A stretch of 64,000 nucleotides of DNA from Pectobacterium wasabiae CFBP 3304 (lineage in GTDB: Bacteria > Pseudomonadota > Gammaproteobacteria > Enterobacterales > Enterobacteriaceae), in the NCBI RefSeq assembly GCF_001742185.1, contig NZ_CP015750.1, positions 3,286,001 through 3,350,000 of the forward strand. The letters run 5' to 3'. The position numbers and the translations under genes were made by a program. This document shows positions 50,739-59,491 of the stretch, in pieces (within the stretch, counting starts at the first letter, position 1; each line of letters opens with the position of its first letter). The notes under the pieces are model-generated. The model was not told where the DNA came from. It saw only the letters and a list, made by a program, of their open reading frames with translations, and did not search any database.

Positions 50739-51344
50739 CTACCGTAATGGCTTGGCGGTGAAGATAATATCGGCGTCCGCGTCGGTTGTTGCTGTAAAAC
50801 GAGTATTCCCTACCTGCCGAATGCCTTTACCTGAGGTTCGGCTATCCTGAAGTAGGCCAAACATCATCTCAGTTACTTCACGGTTTTCGATATTATTTCC
50901 ACCCAGTAGCGCGGAAAACACGGCTGTGACAATTTGTAGATTCTGTGTCGCTGTTTCGGCAGATTCTGATGAAGCGCTGAACACGATGAGCTCTGTGAGT
51001 TGTTGATTTTGTTTTTCTGCTGACCCGATTAACCCGACGTGTTCATTGAAAATGTGCTGAAAATCATCAACGGAATGTCCCTTCTCCAGATTAATGATCA
51101 ATTTGAGTGGGATATTGAGTTGCGTCAGGTTGGCATTCATTCTGTCTGCAAACTCTTGTGATGAAATCTTGAAAGACGCGACATTCGCGGCATTCGTTGG
51201 GGCGATGAAGCAAAACAGCAGAGCCACATTGAGCAGTAACGTGTTTAACCGCGCACGAACGACGGATTGCCTAACGTGTTTTTGTCGTGATGGTGCTACG
51301 TGGCTGAAACCACAAGTAACAAAGAATGTAGATAAAACCTTCAT
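50739..51344 (-). CDS. Putative secreted protein of unknown function
   Basis: A 201-residue frame. A basic N-terminus is followed by a hydrophobic stretch (LNTLLLNVALLFCFIAPTNA) that looks like a signal peptide with cleavage after NAA, so mature protein would begin near residue 54. The signal is preceded by about 33 unusual residues, so the true start may be internal, though no later Met lies before the hydrophobic segment. No motif, repeat or cysteine pattern recognised in the mature part. Convergent with ubiF and absent from this site in E. coli: accessory gene. Confidence 0.65.
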   Translation of the reverse strand: MKVLSTFFVTCGFSHVAPSRQKHVRQSVVRARLNTLLLNVALLFCFIAPTNAANVASFKISSQEFADRMNANLTQLNIPLKLIINLEKGHSVDDFQHIFNEHVGLIGSAEKQNQQLTELIVFSASSESAETATQNLQIVTAVFSALLGGNNIENREVTEMMFGLLQDSRTSGKGIRQVGNTRFTATTDADADIIFTAKPLR

Positions 51345-51423
51345 GCTGCCCTTTTTGGGAAAATCGAATGATTGATTGGGATATGCTTGCTGGCATCAGA
51401 CTATGTTAATACCAGACATAAGA

Positions 51424-51456
51424 AAACGGGGCGACGTCTTTCGACTATCGCCCCGT
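51424..51456 (-). terminator. Rho-independent terminator of the tRNA operon
   Basis: ACGGGGCGA/TCGCCCCGT arms (51426-51434 and 51448-51456) followed by TTTTCTT on the minus strand, 26 bp after the last tRNA. Confidence 0.9.
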
Positions 51457-51481
51457 ATCTTGCTGTTTTACCAGCTTTATT

Positions 51482-51556
51482 TGGCTGGGGTACGAGGATT
51501 CGAACCTCGGAATGCCGGAATCAGAATCCGGTGCCTTACCGCTTGGCGATACCCCA
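51482..51556 (-). tRNA. tRNA-Gln (CUG)
   Basis: 75 nt cloverleaf, anticodon CTG, CCA encoded, starts with unpaired-type T1 like E. coli glnV/glnX. Last tRNA of the six-gene operon; E. coli has two CUG copies here. Confidence 0.97.
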
Positions 51557-51562
51557 AAAATT

Positions 51563-51639
51563 TGGTAGCTACGACGGGAATCGAACCTGTGACCCCAGCA
51601 TTATGAGTGCTGTGCTCTAACCAGCTGAGCTACGTAGCC
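51563..51639 (-). tRNA. tRNA-Met elongator (CAU)
   Basis: 77 nt, anticodon CAT, CCA encoded. Same as the copy at 52025 apart from base 72 (T instead of C), which makes a G1-U72 wobble at the end of the acceptor stem. Confidence 0.97.
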
Positions 51640-51690
51640 AAATGTACTGCTGTTATCACTTCATCTAAAAAATTTCTACTATCAAATAGA

Positions 51691-51765
51691 TGGCTGGGGT
51701 ACCTGGATTCGAACCAGGGAATGCTGGTATCAAAAACCAGTGCCTTACCGCTTGGCGATACCCCA
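51691..51765 (-). tRNA. tRNA-Gln (UUG), copy 2
   Basis: 75 nt, anticodon TTG, CCA encoded. Identical to the copy at 51802. Confidence 0.97.
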
Positions 51766-51801
51766 ATAGGACAACATATTTTTCTCACACACTATTTGAA
51801 A

Positions 51802-51876
51802 TGGCTGGGGTACCTGGATTCGAACCAGGGAATGCTGGTATCAAAAACCAGTGCCTTACCGCTTGGCGATACCCCA
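51802..51876 (-). tRNA. tRNA-Gln (UUG), copy 1
   Basis: 75 nt, anticodon TTG, CCA encoded; tandem identical duplicate of 51691-51765. Charged by GlnS (59492). Confidence 0.97.
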
Positions 51877-51932
51877 ATCACAACAAACACTAACAAGCTT
51901 CGAAAAGCAATGTCAAACCGAGAAGATGATAA

Positions 51933-52017
51933 TGGTGCGGGAGGCGAGACTTGAACTCGCACACCTTGCGGCGCCAGAACCTAAATCTGGTGCGTCTACC
52001 AATTTCGCCACTCCCGC
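51933..52017 (-). tRNA. tRNA-Leu (UAG)
   Basis: 85 nt class II tRNA with long variable arm, anticodon TAG, CCA encoded; equals leuW of E. coli in position. Charged by LeuS (36094). Confidence 0.97.
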
Positions 52018-52024
52018 AGAAAGA

Positions 52025-52101
52025 TGGTGGCTACGACGGGAATCGAACCTGTGACCCCAGCATTATGAGTGCTGTGCTCTAACCAGCTGAGCTACGTAGC
52101 C
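52025..52101 (-). tRNA. tRNA-Met elongator (CAU), first gene of the operon
   Basis: 77 nt, anticodon CAT, CCA encoded, regular G1-C72 pair. Elongator rather than initiator: it lacks the unpaired position 1-72. Likely TmcA substrate. Confidence 0.97.
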
Positions 52102-52138
52102 ATCTTTCCGCTTCACCTTCATCGGCGTTGCGGGGCGC

Positions 52139-52167
52139 ATTATGCGTAGTTGACCTAATTGCGTCAA
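52139..52167 (-). promoter_or_regulatory. Promoter of the tRNA operon
   Basis: -35 TTGACG (52167-52162), 17-base spacer, -10 CATAAT (52144-52139), then a GC-rich discriminator GCGCCCCG, the kind associated with stringent control. It lies 38 bp before the first tRNA. Confidence 0.85.
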
Positions 52168-52273
52168 CTAGTTTTTTCCCGAAAAGTGCCCTCAATGTAT
52201 CGTTTGTTTGGGTTGTGAACAGTATGGTGAGAAAAACACCAAAAGGCACGCATTCCCAATCAATTAAGCGTAC

Positions 52274-52298
52274 AAAAACGGGCCTTTTATAGCCCGTT
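52274..52298 (-). terminator. Rho-independent terminator of asnB
   Basis: AACGGGC/GCCCGTT stem with a 7-8 base loop, then TTTTTGT on the minus strand, 22 bp after asnB. Confidence 0.85.
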
Positions 52299-52319
52299 GA
52301 CTGATAAAACTAAATCGAA

Positions 52320-53984
52320 TTATTTGTAGGCTGATTGGTGTACACCAACCGCGCGGCCTGATGGGTCATCCAGTTTTTTGAAGGATTCATCCCACTCAAT
52401 CGCTTTAGCCGACGAACAGGCGACTGACGGGCCACCAGGGACACATTCTGCTGCACTGGGGACCGGGAACAACTCTTCGAAGATTTCACGATACAGGTAG
52501 GCTTCTTTGGAGCCTGGCGTGTTGTACGGGAAGCGGAAGCGTGCAGTTTCCAATTGTTGATCGGTAACCTGGTTTGCAGCGACTTCTTTCAGCGTGTCGA
52601 TCCAGCTATAGCCCACGCCATCAGAGAACTGTTCTTTCTGACGCCAGGCAACGCTGTGCGGCAGATCCGATTCAAAGCACTCACGCAGGATGTGTTTTTC
52701 CATCTTGCCGTTGCCGCACATTTTGTCGCGCGGATTGATGCGCATGGCGACATCGAGGAAGTTTTTGTCCAGGAATGGCACGCGAGCTTCCACGCCCCAA
52801 GCTGACATCGCTTTGTTAGCGCGAGCGCAGTCATACTGGTGCAGTGCCAGCAGCTTACGTACGGTTTCTTCATGCAGCTCTTTGGCATTTGGCGCTTTGT
52901 GGAAGTAGAGGTAGCCGCCGAACACTTCATCAGAACCTTCGCCTGACAGCACCATCTTGATGCCCATCGCTTTAATTTTACGCGACATCAGGTACATCGG
53001 CGTTGAGGCACGAATCGTGGTGACGTCATAGGTTTCGATGTGATAAATCACGTCGCGAATCGCATCCAGCCCTTCCTGCACGGTGAAGTGAATTTCGTGG
53101 TGCACGGTGCCTAAGTGGTTAGCGACCTCTTGCGCAGCTTTCAAATCTGGCGCACCTTCCAAGCCGACGGCAAAAGAGTGCAACTGAGGCCACCAGGCTT
53201 CACTGCGCGCGTCATCTTCTACGCGACGTGCGGCATATTTTTTGGTGATCGCGGAGATAACGGAAGAATCCAGACCACCAGAGAGCAACACGCCGTAAGG
53301 CACATCGGACATCAGGTGGCTTTTCACCGCTTCTTCCAGCGCATCGTGCAGCGCTTCTTTATCTGTTTCGTTGTCTTTTACGGCATCGTAATCAAACCAG
53401 TCACGCTGGTAATACTCACGGATTTCCCCGTCTTTGCTCCACAGGTAGCTACCCGCTGGGAATTCTTTGATGGTACGGCAAACTGGCACCAGCGCTTTCA
53501 TTTCAGACGCGACGTAGAGGTTACCGTGCTCATCGTAGCCCATATACAGCGGGATGATGCCGAGATGGTCACGGCCAATCAGGTAGGCGTCTTTTTCGCT
53601 GTCATACAGCGCAAAAGCAAACATGCCGCGCAGTTCATCCAGGAATTCAGGGCCTTTTTCCTGATATAGGGCAAGGATGACTTCGCAGTCGGAGCCAGTT
53701 TGAAACGCGTAACGGTCACCGTATTGCTGACGCAATGCTTGATGGTTATAAATTTCACCGTTAACGGCCAGAATGTGGGTGCGCTCGGCGTTGTAAAGCG
53801 GTTGTGCGCCTGTGTTGACGTCAACGATAGACAGACGTTCGTGAGCTAGAATGGCCTTGTCGCTGGCATAAACGCCGGACCAGTCTGGCCCGCGGTGACG
53901 CATTAAACGGGATAATTCCAGCGCTTTCTTACGCAGTTCAACAGGATCGCTTTTCAGATCAAGCACACCAAAAATAGAACACAT
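52320..53984 (-). CDS. asnB: Asparagine synthetase B, glutamine-hydrolysing
   Basis: Two-domain enzyme, 554 residues. N-terminal class II glutamine amidotransferase with catalytic Cys2 (MCSIFGVLD), then synthetase domain with the PP-loop LLSGGLDSSVISA (~residues 232-244). ATP-dependent asparagine formation from aspartate. Lies between nagC and the tRNA operon, as in E. coli, except that nagD is missing. Confidence 0.97.
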   Translation of the reverse strand: MCSIFGVLDLKSDPVELRKKALELSRLMRHRGPDWSGVYASDKAILAHERLSIVDVNTGAQPLYNAERTHILAVNGEIYNHQALRQQYGDRYAFQTGSDCEVILALYQEKGPEFLDELRGMFAFALYDSEKDAYLIGRDHLGIIPLYMGYDEHGNLYVASEMKALVPVCRTIKEFPAGSYLWSKDGEIREYYQRDWFDYDAVKDNETDKEALHDALEEAVKSHLMSDVPYGVLLSGGLDSSVISAITKKYAARRVEDDARSEAWWPQLHSFAVGLEGAPDLKAAQEVANHLGTVHHEIHFTVQEGLDAIRDVIYHIETYDVTTIRASTPMYLMSRKIKAMGIKMVLSGEGSDEVFGGYLYFHKAPNAKELHEETVRKLLALHQYDCARANKAMSAWGVEARVPFLDKNFLDVAMRINPRDKMCGNGKMEKHILRECFESDLPHSVAWRQKEQFSDGVGYSWIDTLKEVAANQVTDQQLETARFRFPYNTPGSKEAYLYREIFEELFPVPSAAECVPGGPSVACSSAKAIEWDESFKKLDDPSGRAVGVHQSAYK

Positions 53985-54142
53985 ACATGACTCCCAGTAA
54001 TTACGAATTCGACCTTAGTGCTATTGATTTAGCATCAAATTGCCATAGGAATTCAATATTATTTAATGAAAAAACCGATTGGTGTGGTGTTTCGTTAATT
54101 TTTTGACGGATTTAATGTTTAATCGTCAAATTAATGAAGGGG

Positions 54143-54177
54143 AAAGGCCGGATTTTTAGTGATTACATAATCCGGCC
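54143..54177 (-). terminator. Terminator-like hairpin after nagC
   Basis: GGCCGGATT (54146) / AATCCGGCC (to 54177) with a 14-base loop, then TTTCC on the minus strand, 10 bp after the nagC stop. Confidence 0.7.
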
Positions 54178-54187
54178 AGAAAGGGAA

Positions 54188-55411
54188 TCAAGCGTTTTCG
54201 AGTAATTGCTGCAGCAGCACGCCGTTTAGCATCGCACGTTTAACTAAGGAGAAGGCGCTGATAGCGGAAAGATGGTTAAGGCTTGAGACCTCAATCGGTA
54301 GATTATGACGAAATTCCTTCAGCACCTGAGAATTGATACAGCGCTGGATGGCAGGAAGTAGCGTTTTTTCTGCTGCGGTGATTTCACCAGCAATCACGAC
54401 TTTCTGAGGGTTGAACAGGTTGATCGCGATGGAAAGCGCTTTGCCGAGATTAAGCCCGGCCTGTTCGATGACCTCACGGGCGAGCGCATCGCCTCGATTC
54501 GCTGCTTTGCAAATCGTAGAAATCGTCGCGTTATCTGCAGAAAGTTTGCTGGGGTAACCTTGGCGCAGCAGATGCTGTACGCGTTGTTCAATCGCACTGT
54601 TGGCGACGACGGTTTCCAGACAGCCGAAATTACCACAGTGGCAACGATCGCCGAGTGGATCGATCTGAATATGACCGATCTCACCCACGTTGCCGTTACT
54701 GCCAAGAAAAATTTGCCCGTTGACGAGAATCCCCGCGCCTGTACCCCGATGGACACGTACCAGAATAGAATCTAACGAGTCGTGTGTTGCACCGAAGTAG
54801 TGTTCTGCCAACGCCAGACTGCGGATGTCGTGACCGACAAAACTGGTGACGTTGAAGCGACGTTGCAGGTTTTCAACCAGTTGCCAGTTATCCACGCTGA
54901 TGTGCGGCATATAGCGGACAATACCCGCAACGGGATCAACCAATCCCGGCAGCACCACAGAAATCGCAATAAGCTCGCGAATGCGGCGCTGGTGGCTGGT
55001 AATGAAGTCGCTGATAGATTGAAAAAGCGTGGCCTCCAACGTCTCCTGCGTGTTTTCTTGCAGTTCGTAGTGCGCTTCTTCCAGGGCTTTTCCCTGTAAA
55101 TCGTACAGCGCAATGGTGGCGTCATAACGACCGAGACGAACGGCGATGCTATGGAAAGGACGATTTTCGGTGGTAATCGAAATGGCGCGTCTGCCACCAG
55201 TGGAAGCCTGCTGATCGACTTCTTTGATGAGCCCGCGTTCCAGAAGTTGGCGGGTGATTTTGGTGACGCTGGCGGGAGCAAGTTGGCTCTGCTCTGCTAT
55301 CTGAATCCGTGAGATCGGGCCTTGCTGATCAATCAGGCGGTAAACCACCGCGCTGTTTAATTGCTTAACCAGATCGACATTCCCTATCTGCGCCTGTCCG
55401 CCTGTGGTCAT
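54188..55411 (-). CDS. nagC: NagC, ROK-family repressor of N-acetylglucosamine genes
   Basis: 407-residue repressor/activator induced by GlcNAc-6-phosphate. N-terminal winged HTH (ISRIQIAEQSQLAPASVTKI), then ROK domain with RVHRGTGAGILVNG and the zinc motif CHCGNFGCLE. Third gene of nagBAC. Separated from nagA by 91 bp that hold a strong hairpin. Confidence 0.97.
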   Translation of the reverse strand: MTTGGQAQIGNVDLVKQLNSAVVYRLIDQQGPISRIQIAEQSQLAPASVTKITRQLLERGLIKEVDQQASTGGRRAISITTENRPFHSIAVRLGRYDATIALYDLQGKALEEAHYELQENTQETLEATLFQSISDFITSHQRRIRELIAISVVLPGLVDPVAGIVRYMPHISVDNWQLVENLQRRFNVTSFVGHDIRSLALAEHYFGATHDSLDSILVRVHRGTGAGILVNGQIFLGSNGNVGEIGHIQIDPLGDRCHCGNFGCLETVVANSAIEQRVQHLLRQGYPSKLSADNATISTICKAANRGDALAREVIEQAGLNLGKALSIAINLFNPQKVVIAGEITAAEKTLLPAIQRCINSQVLKEFRHNLPIEVSSLNHLSAISAFSLVKRAMLNGVLLQQLLENA

Positions 55412-55439
55412 TAAGAAGTACTCGCTTAGGTTTAACTCA

Positions 55440-55473
55440 ACGTTGGGGAAACCTTATTTGGTTTTCCCAACGT
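55440..55473. other. Stable hairpin between nagA and nagC
   Basis: ACGTTGGGGAAACC/GGTTTTCCCAACGT: 14-bp stem with one mismatch and a 6-base loop. No T-tract follows in the nag direction, so it is more likely an mRNA stability or processing element than a terminator. Confidence 0.55.
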
Positions 55474-55502
55474 ATTTCTGCGTTACCCCAAGACGCTTCG
55501 CT

Positions 55503-56648
55503 TTACCCCCAAACTGGGTTGCCGTTAACAAATGTCTTGAGAATGTGATAATCACGGTCAAAGGCGGTCAGGTTCGCCACTTTACCGCTTTCAATGCTGC
55601 CTAGCTGTTTGTCGACACCGATGGCACGAGCGGGATAGAGCGTCGCCATCCGAATTGCTTCATCCAGTGCGATACCAACGTGTTCGACGCTATTACGTAC
55701 GGCGTCAATCATAGTCAGTGCCGAACCGCTCAGGGTGCCGTTTTCATCAACACAAATGCCATCACGGTAGTATATGGTTTTACCAGCAAAAATGAACTGG
55801 TCAATATCTGCGCCCGCCGGTGCGGTGGCGTCGGTAACCAACACTAGTTTATCGCCCTTGATGCGTTTACTGTTGCGAATGTTGGCCCAGTCTACGTGTC
55901 GTCCATCCGCGATAATGCCGCAATAGACTTCTGGGGCATCGTAAATTGCGCCAACGAGTCCAGGCTCGCGGCCAGTCAGATACGGCATGGCGTTGAACAG
56001 GTGAGTGGCGAAACGAATACCGGCGGCAAAACCCTGCTTAGCCTGTTCCCAGGTCGCGTTAGAATGTCCAGCAGAGACGATGATACCCGCCGCAGTTAAC
56101 TGACGGATAACGGCCGGTTCGACTTCTTCCGGTGCCAGCGTAATTTTCGTAATCGCACCCGCGTTGGCGCACAGAAAGTTGACGAGTTCTTGCGTTGGCT
56201 TGCGGATAAAGGCTGGGTCATGTGTGCCTTTTTTTATTACGTTCAGCCACGGGCCTTCGAGATGCAGCCCAAGCGCCTGATGCTTATTCTGCGCCAGCCA
56301 GTCTCTCATTACGTTGACGCTGTGCTTCATGAACGCGTCGCTGGACGTAATTAGCGTAGGTAAAAAGCTGGTACAGCCCGAGCGCTGGTTTGCCTGCTGC
56401 ATGATTTCCAACGTTTTGACAGATATCGTTTCCAGCGAATCGTTGAACTGCACACCACCACAACCGTTCAACTGGAGATCGATAAATCCAGGAGCGAGGA
56501 ACGCACCGCCCAGGTCGTGTTGTTCAATGCCAGAAGAGAGATCGGCAAGTGGGCAGATCCGTTCGATCAGCCCATCGGCAATCACAACGGCGTGATTATC
56601 CAAAATCTGATGGCCGGTGAAAATCCGGCTATGGGTTAACGCGTACAT
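55503..56648 (-). CDS. nagA: N-acetylglucosamine-6-phosphate deacetylase
   Basis: Removes acetate from GlcNAc-6-P. 381 residues of the amidohydrolase fold with [38 protein letters not shown] and catalytic Asp in VTDATAPAG. Start 56648 (second of two tandem ATGs) has GGGAG at the best spacing. Follows nagB by 19 bp. Confidence 0.96.
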   Translation of the reverse strand: MYALTHSRIFTGHQILDNHAVVIADGLIERICPLADLSSGIEQHDLGGAFLAPGFIDLQLNGCGGVQFNDSLETISVKTLEIMQQANQRSGCTSFLPTLITSSDAFMKHSVNVMRDWLAQNKHQALGLHLEGPWLNVIKKGTHDPAFIRKPTQELVNFLCANAGAITKITLAPEEVEPAVIRQLTAAGIIVSAGHSNATWEQAKQGFAAGIRFATHLFNAMPYLTGREPGLVGAIYDAPEVYCGIIADGRHVDWANIRNSKRIKGDKLVLVTDATAPAGADIDQFIFAGKTIYYRDGICVDENGTLSGSALTMIDAVRNSVEHVGIALDEAIRMATLYPARAIGVDKQLGSIESGKVANLTAFDRDYHILKTFVNGNPVWG

Positions 56649-56667
56649 CATCAACTCCCGCGATCGG

Positions 56668-57468
56668 TTAGAGATTTCTCATACTTTCCGTTTCTAACTC
56701 ACGGAAATACTTAACGGTTTTTATCTTTAACTCCATCGTTGAAGGCTCATCACAAACCATGATGGCTTTAGCATGGAGTTGCAGACAACTGATGGTCCAC
56801 ATGTGGTTGACGTTGCCTTCTACCGCAGCCTGTAGCGCTTGCGCTTTGTTGCGTCCGGTCACCAGAATCATCACTTCTTCGGCATCCAGCAATGTACCAA
56901 CGCCAACGGTCAGGGCAAATTTGGGCACCAAACTGACGTCCCCGCCGAAGAAACGGGAATTCGCAATACGGGTTTCTTCCGTCAACGTTTTGATGCGGGT
57001 GCGGGAAGCCAGAGAGGAAGCGGGTTCATTGAAGGCGATGTGCCCATCATTGCCCACGCCGCCCATGAAAAGATGAATCTTCCCGTAGGATTTTATTTTC
57101 TCTTCATAGCGGCGACATTCTGCTGTGGTGTCTTCTGCGTTGCCGTTCAACAGGTTAATGTTTTCACGCGGAATATCAACGTGATTGAAGAAATTCTGAT
57201 GCATGAAGGTATGATAGCTTTCTGGGTGATCGGTTGGCAGGCCGACGTATTCATCCATATTGAAGGTCACAACGTGTTTGAAGCTCACCAGACCGGCTTT
57301 GTGCATGGCGACCAGCGATTTATAGGCTTCCTGTGGTGAGCTACCTGTCGGTAAGCCAAGGATAAAAGGGCGCTCTGGACTGGGTTTGAAAGCGTTAATT
57401 TTCTCAACGATGTAGTGGGCGGCCCATTTTCCGACGTCTGCGGCGGTAGTTAAGGGGATGAGTCTCAT
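56668..57468 (-). CDS. nagB: Glucosamine-6-phosphate deaminase
   Basis: Converts GlcN-6-P to fructose-6-P and ammonia. 266 residues: [13 protein letters not shown] phosphate loop, catalytic Asp in [26 protein letters not shown] with His, and allosteric-site residues. First gene of nagBAC; divergent from nagE over a 361 bp control region. Confidence 0.97.
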   Translation of the reverse strand: MRLIPLTTAADVGKWAAHYIVEKINAFKPSPERPFILGLPTGSSPQEAYKSLVAMHKAGLVSFKHVVTFNMDEYVGLPTDHPESYHTFMHQNFFNHVDIPRENINLLNGNAEDTTAECRRYEEKIKSYGKIHLFMGGVGNDGHIAFNEPASSLASRTRIKTLTEETRIANSRFFGGDVSLVPKFALTVGVGTLLDAEEVMILVTGRNKAQALQAAVEGNVNHMWTISCLQLHAKAIMVCDEPSTMELKIKTVKYFRELETESMRNL

Positions 57469-57628
57469 CGGCGCTCTCCTGATTTCTAGTGGAATTAAAT
57501 ACGTTATCGCGTAAATCGTGCCAGTGGCACGCGTTCTCTATGTATTAAAATTAGTCTACTCCGTTTTTTTTAATCTTGAAATAAGTTGGGGTTTTATTCA
57601 GATATAAAGTTTTCGTATGCAGTTTTTT

Positions 57629-57644
57629 GGTGATTTTTATCACA
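57629..57644. promoter_or_regulatory. CRP site between nagB and nagE
   Basis: GGTGATTTTTATCACA: one half exact, the other one mismatch to TGTGAnnnnnnTCACA. Its place in the nagB-nagE divergent region matches the known catabolite control in E. coli. Confidence 0.8.
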
Positions 57645-57657
57645 TAATTATGGGGAT

Positions 57658-57676
57658 TAATTTGTGTAGCGAATTA
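57658..57676. promoter_or_regulatory. Candidate NagC operator
   Basis: TAATTTGtgtagCGAATTA, 7-bp arms with one mismatch around a 5-base centre, 13 bp beyond the CRP site on the nagE side. E. coli NagC sites are A/T-rich dyads with a central G...C, and this fits loosely. A second operator near nagB, needed for looping, was not identified with confidence. Confidence 0.45.
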
Positions 57677-57829
57677 TTTTTCTTACACTGTTCCTAAGAA
57701 CCACCGCAGGTCATGGTTTTTCGACAATGTGACGCTGTTCGACAGTGAAATTTTTGGCAGTGAAATTTATTGGCAGGTTTGTTTGCCCCACAACATTTCA
57801 TTTACCTCGCAAAGGTAAGAGAGGGAAAC

Positions 57830-59326
57830 GTGAGTATTCTTAGCTATTTACAAAAAGTTGGCCGGGCATTGATGGTGCCTGTCGCGACGCTGCCTGCTGC
57901 CGCTATCCTGATGGGGATAGGTTATTGGATTGATCCGGTTGGCTGGGGAAGTGAAAACGCGTTGGCGGCACTTCTCATCAAATCGGGTGAGGCGATCATT
58001 GGGCATATGGCGGTGCTGTTTGCAGTCGGTGTCGCTTACGGCATGTCGAAAGATAAGGATGGTGCGGCCGCATTGACCGGTTTTGTTGGTTATCTGGTGC
58101 TGACTACACTGTGTTCACCTGCTGTGGTCGCGATGATTCAACGAATTCCCGTTGAACTGGTGCCGGCTGCGTTTGGCAAGATTGAAAACCAGTTCATCGG
58201 GATTCTCGTCGGTGTGATGTCGGCTGAACTGTATAACCGTTTCAGCCAGGTTGAATTGCCTAAAGCGCTCTCTTTCTTCAGTGGGCGGCGTTTGGTACCG
58301 ATTCTGGTTTCTTTCCTGATGATTCTGGTGGCGTTCATTTTAATGTACGTCTGGCCTGTCATTTACAATGCACTGGTGTCGTTTGGTGAACACATCCAAC
58401 AGTTAGGGTCGGCTGGTGCTGGGGTTTATGCCTTTTTTAACCGCTTACTGATCCCTGTTGGATTACACCATGCGCTGAATTCCGTGTTCTGGTTTGATGT
58501 CGCGGGTATCAACGATATTCCTAACTTCCTGGCTGGCCAACAGTCTATCGATTCTGGTAAAGCCGTAGTGGGGATCACGGGCCGTTATCAGGCGGGTTTC
58601 TTCCCGATCATGATGTTCGGCCTGCCGGGAGCTGCGCTAGCGATTTACCACTGTGCGCGCCCAGAGAACAAAAGCAAAGTAGCCGGGATTATGCTGGCGG
58701 CGGCATTTGCTTCATTCTTCACTGGGATTACCGAGCCGCTGGAATTTTCGTTTATGTTTGTCGCGCCAGTGCTGTATTTCCTGCATGCGTTACTGACAGG
58801 TTTTTCCGTATTTATTGCAGCCAGTATGCAGTGGATCGCCGGTTTTGGTTTCAGCGCCGGTCTGGTGGATATGGTGCTGTCTTCGCGTAATCCGCTGGCA
58901 ACCCAGTGGTACATGTTGATAGCGCAGGGGCTGGTATTCTTCGTCATTTACTACGTGGTGTTCCGCTTTACCATCACTCGCTTCAATCTGTTAACGCCGG
59001 GACGTGAGCTGGCGGTAAGCGGTAGCGAGGCAGATGGCTATGACGTGATTAAGGCGTCTGCGGGCAAGAAGTCAAACGATACGGCGGCGTTGGCACTGGG
59101 GTATTTGCAGGCGCTTGGTGGCAAAGCCAACCTGGTTGGTATCGACGCCTGTATCACACGTTTGCGTTTGAACGTGGTTGATTCCTCTCTGGTTGATGAT
59201 GCACAGGCGAAACGTCTTGGTGCTGCGGGTGTTATTCGCCTGAATAAACAAAGCGTACAGATTGTGGTGGGCACGCAGGCTGAGTCGATAGCAACGGCGC
59301 TGAAAGCGGAGCATGACAAGGCGTAA
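57830..59326 (+). CDS. nagE: PTS N-acetylglucosamine transporter, IICB only
   Basis: Phosphorylating importer of GlcNAc. 498 residues: IIC membrane domain (GRALMVPVATLPAAAILM, NRLLIPVGLHHALNSVFWF, TGITEPLEF) and IIB domain with phospho-cysteine in GIDACITRLRL. Unlike E. coli NagE (~648 residues), it stops after IIB (ALKAEHDKA) with no IIA domain, so it should depend on a separate EIIA-Glc (Crr). GTG start at 57830 with GAGGG; the ATG-type frame at 57770 is less likely. Confidence 0.94.
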   Translation: MSILSYLQKVGRALMVPVATLPAAAILMGIGYWIDPVGWGSENALAALLIKSGEAIIGHMAVLFAVGVAYGMSKDKDGAAALTGFVGYLVLTTLCSPAVVAMIQRIPVELVPAAFGKIENQFIGILVGVMSAELYNRFSQVELPKALSFFSGRRLVPILVSFLMILVAFILMYVWPVIYNALVSFGEHIQQLGSAGAGVYAFFNRLLIPVGLHHALNSVFWFDVAGINDIPNFLAGQQSIDSGKAVVGITGRYQAGFFPIMMFGLPGAALAIYHCARPENKSKVAGIMLAAAFASFFTGITEPLEFSFMFVAPVLYFLHALLTGFSVFIAASMQWIAGFGFSAGLVDMVLSSRNPLATQWYMLIAQGLVFFVIYYVVFRFTITRFNLLTPGRELAVSGSEADGYDVIKASAGKKSNDTAALALGYLQALGGKANLVGIDACITRLRLNVVDSSLVDDAQAKRLGAAGVIRLNKQSVQIVVGTQAESIATALKAEHDKA

Positions 59327-59371
59327 TATAATGACGATGCCTGTGTAACGCCGTGTTATATCGATGAAACT

Positions 59372-59406
59372 AGGGGGGTGAGATAGCAATCTCGCCCCTT
59401 TTTTTC
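59372..59406 (+). terminator. Rho-independent terminator of nagE
   Basis: AGGGGnnnGAGAT/ATCTCGCCCCT hairpin followed by seven T, 45 bp after the stop. Confidence 0.88.
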
Positions 59407-59491
59407 GTTATGAATAATTAACGGTTGTTTCCCTGCGTAGCTTGTTGGATCATTGTCGGTTATACGTCGTTTTAGCATTGAGGAATGAAGA

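Noticed and set aside
51482..52101. Short protein-like frames and direct repeats in this segment
   Set aside because: They are tRNA genes; the repetition comes from duplicated Gln and Met tRNAs.
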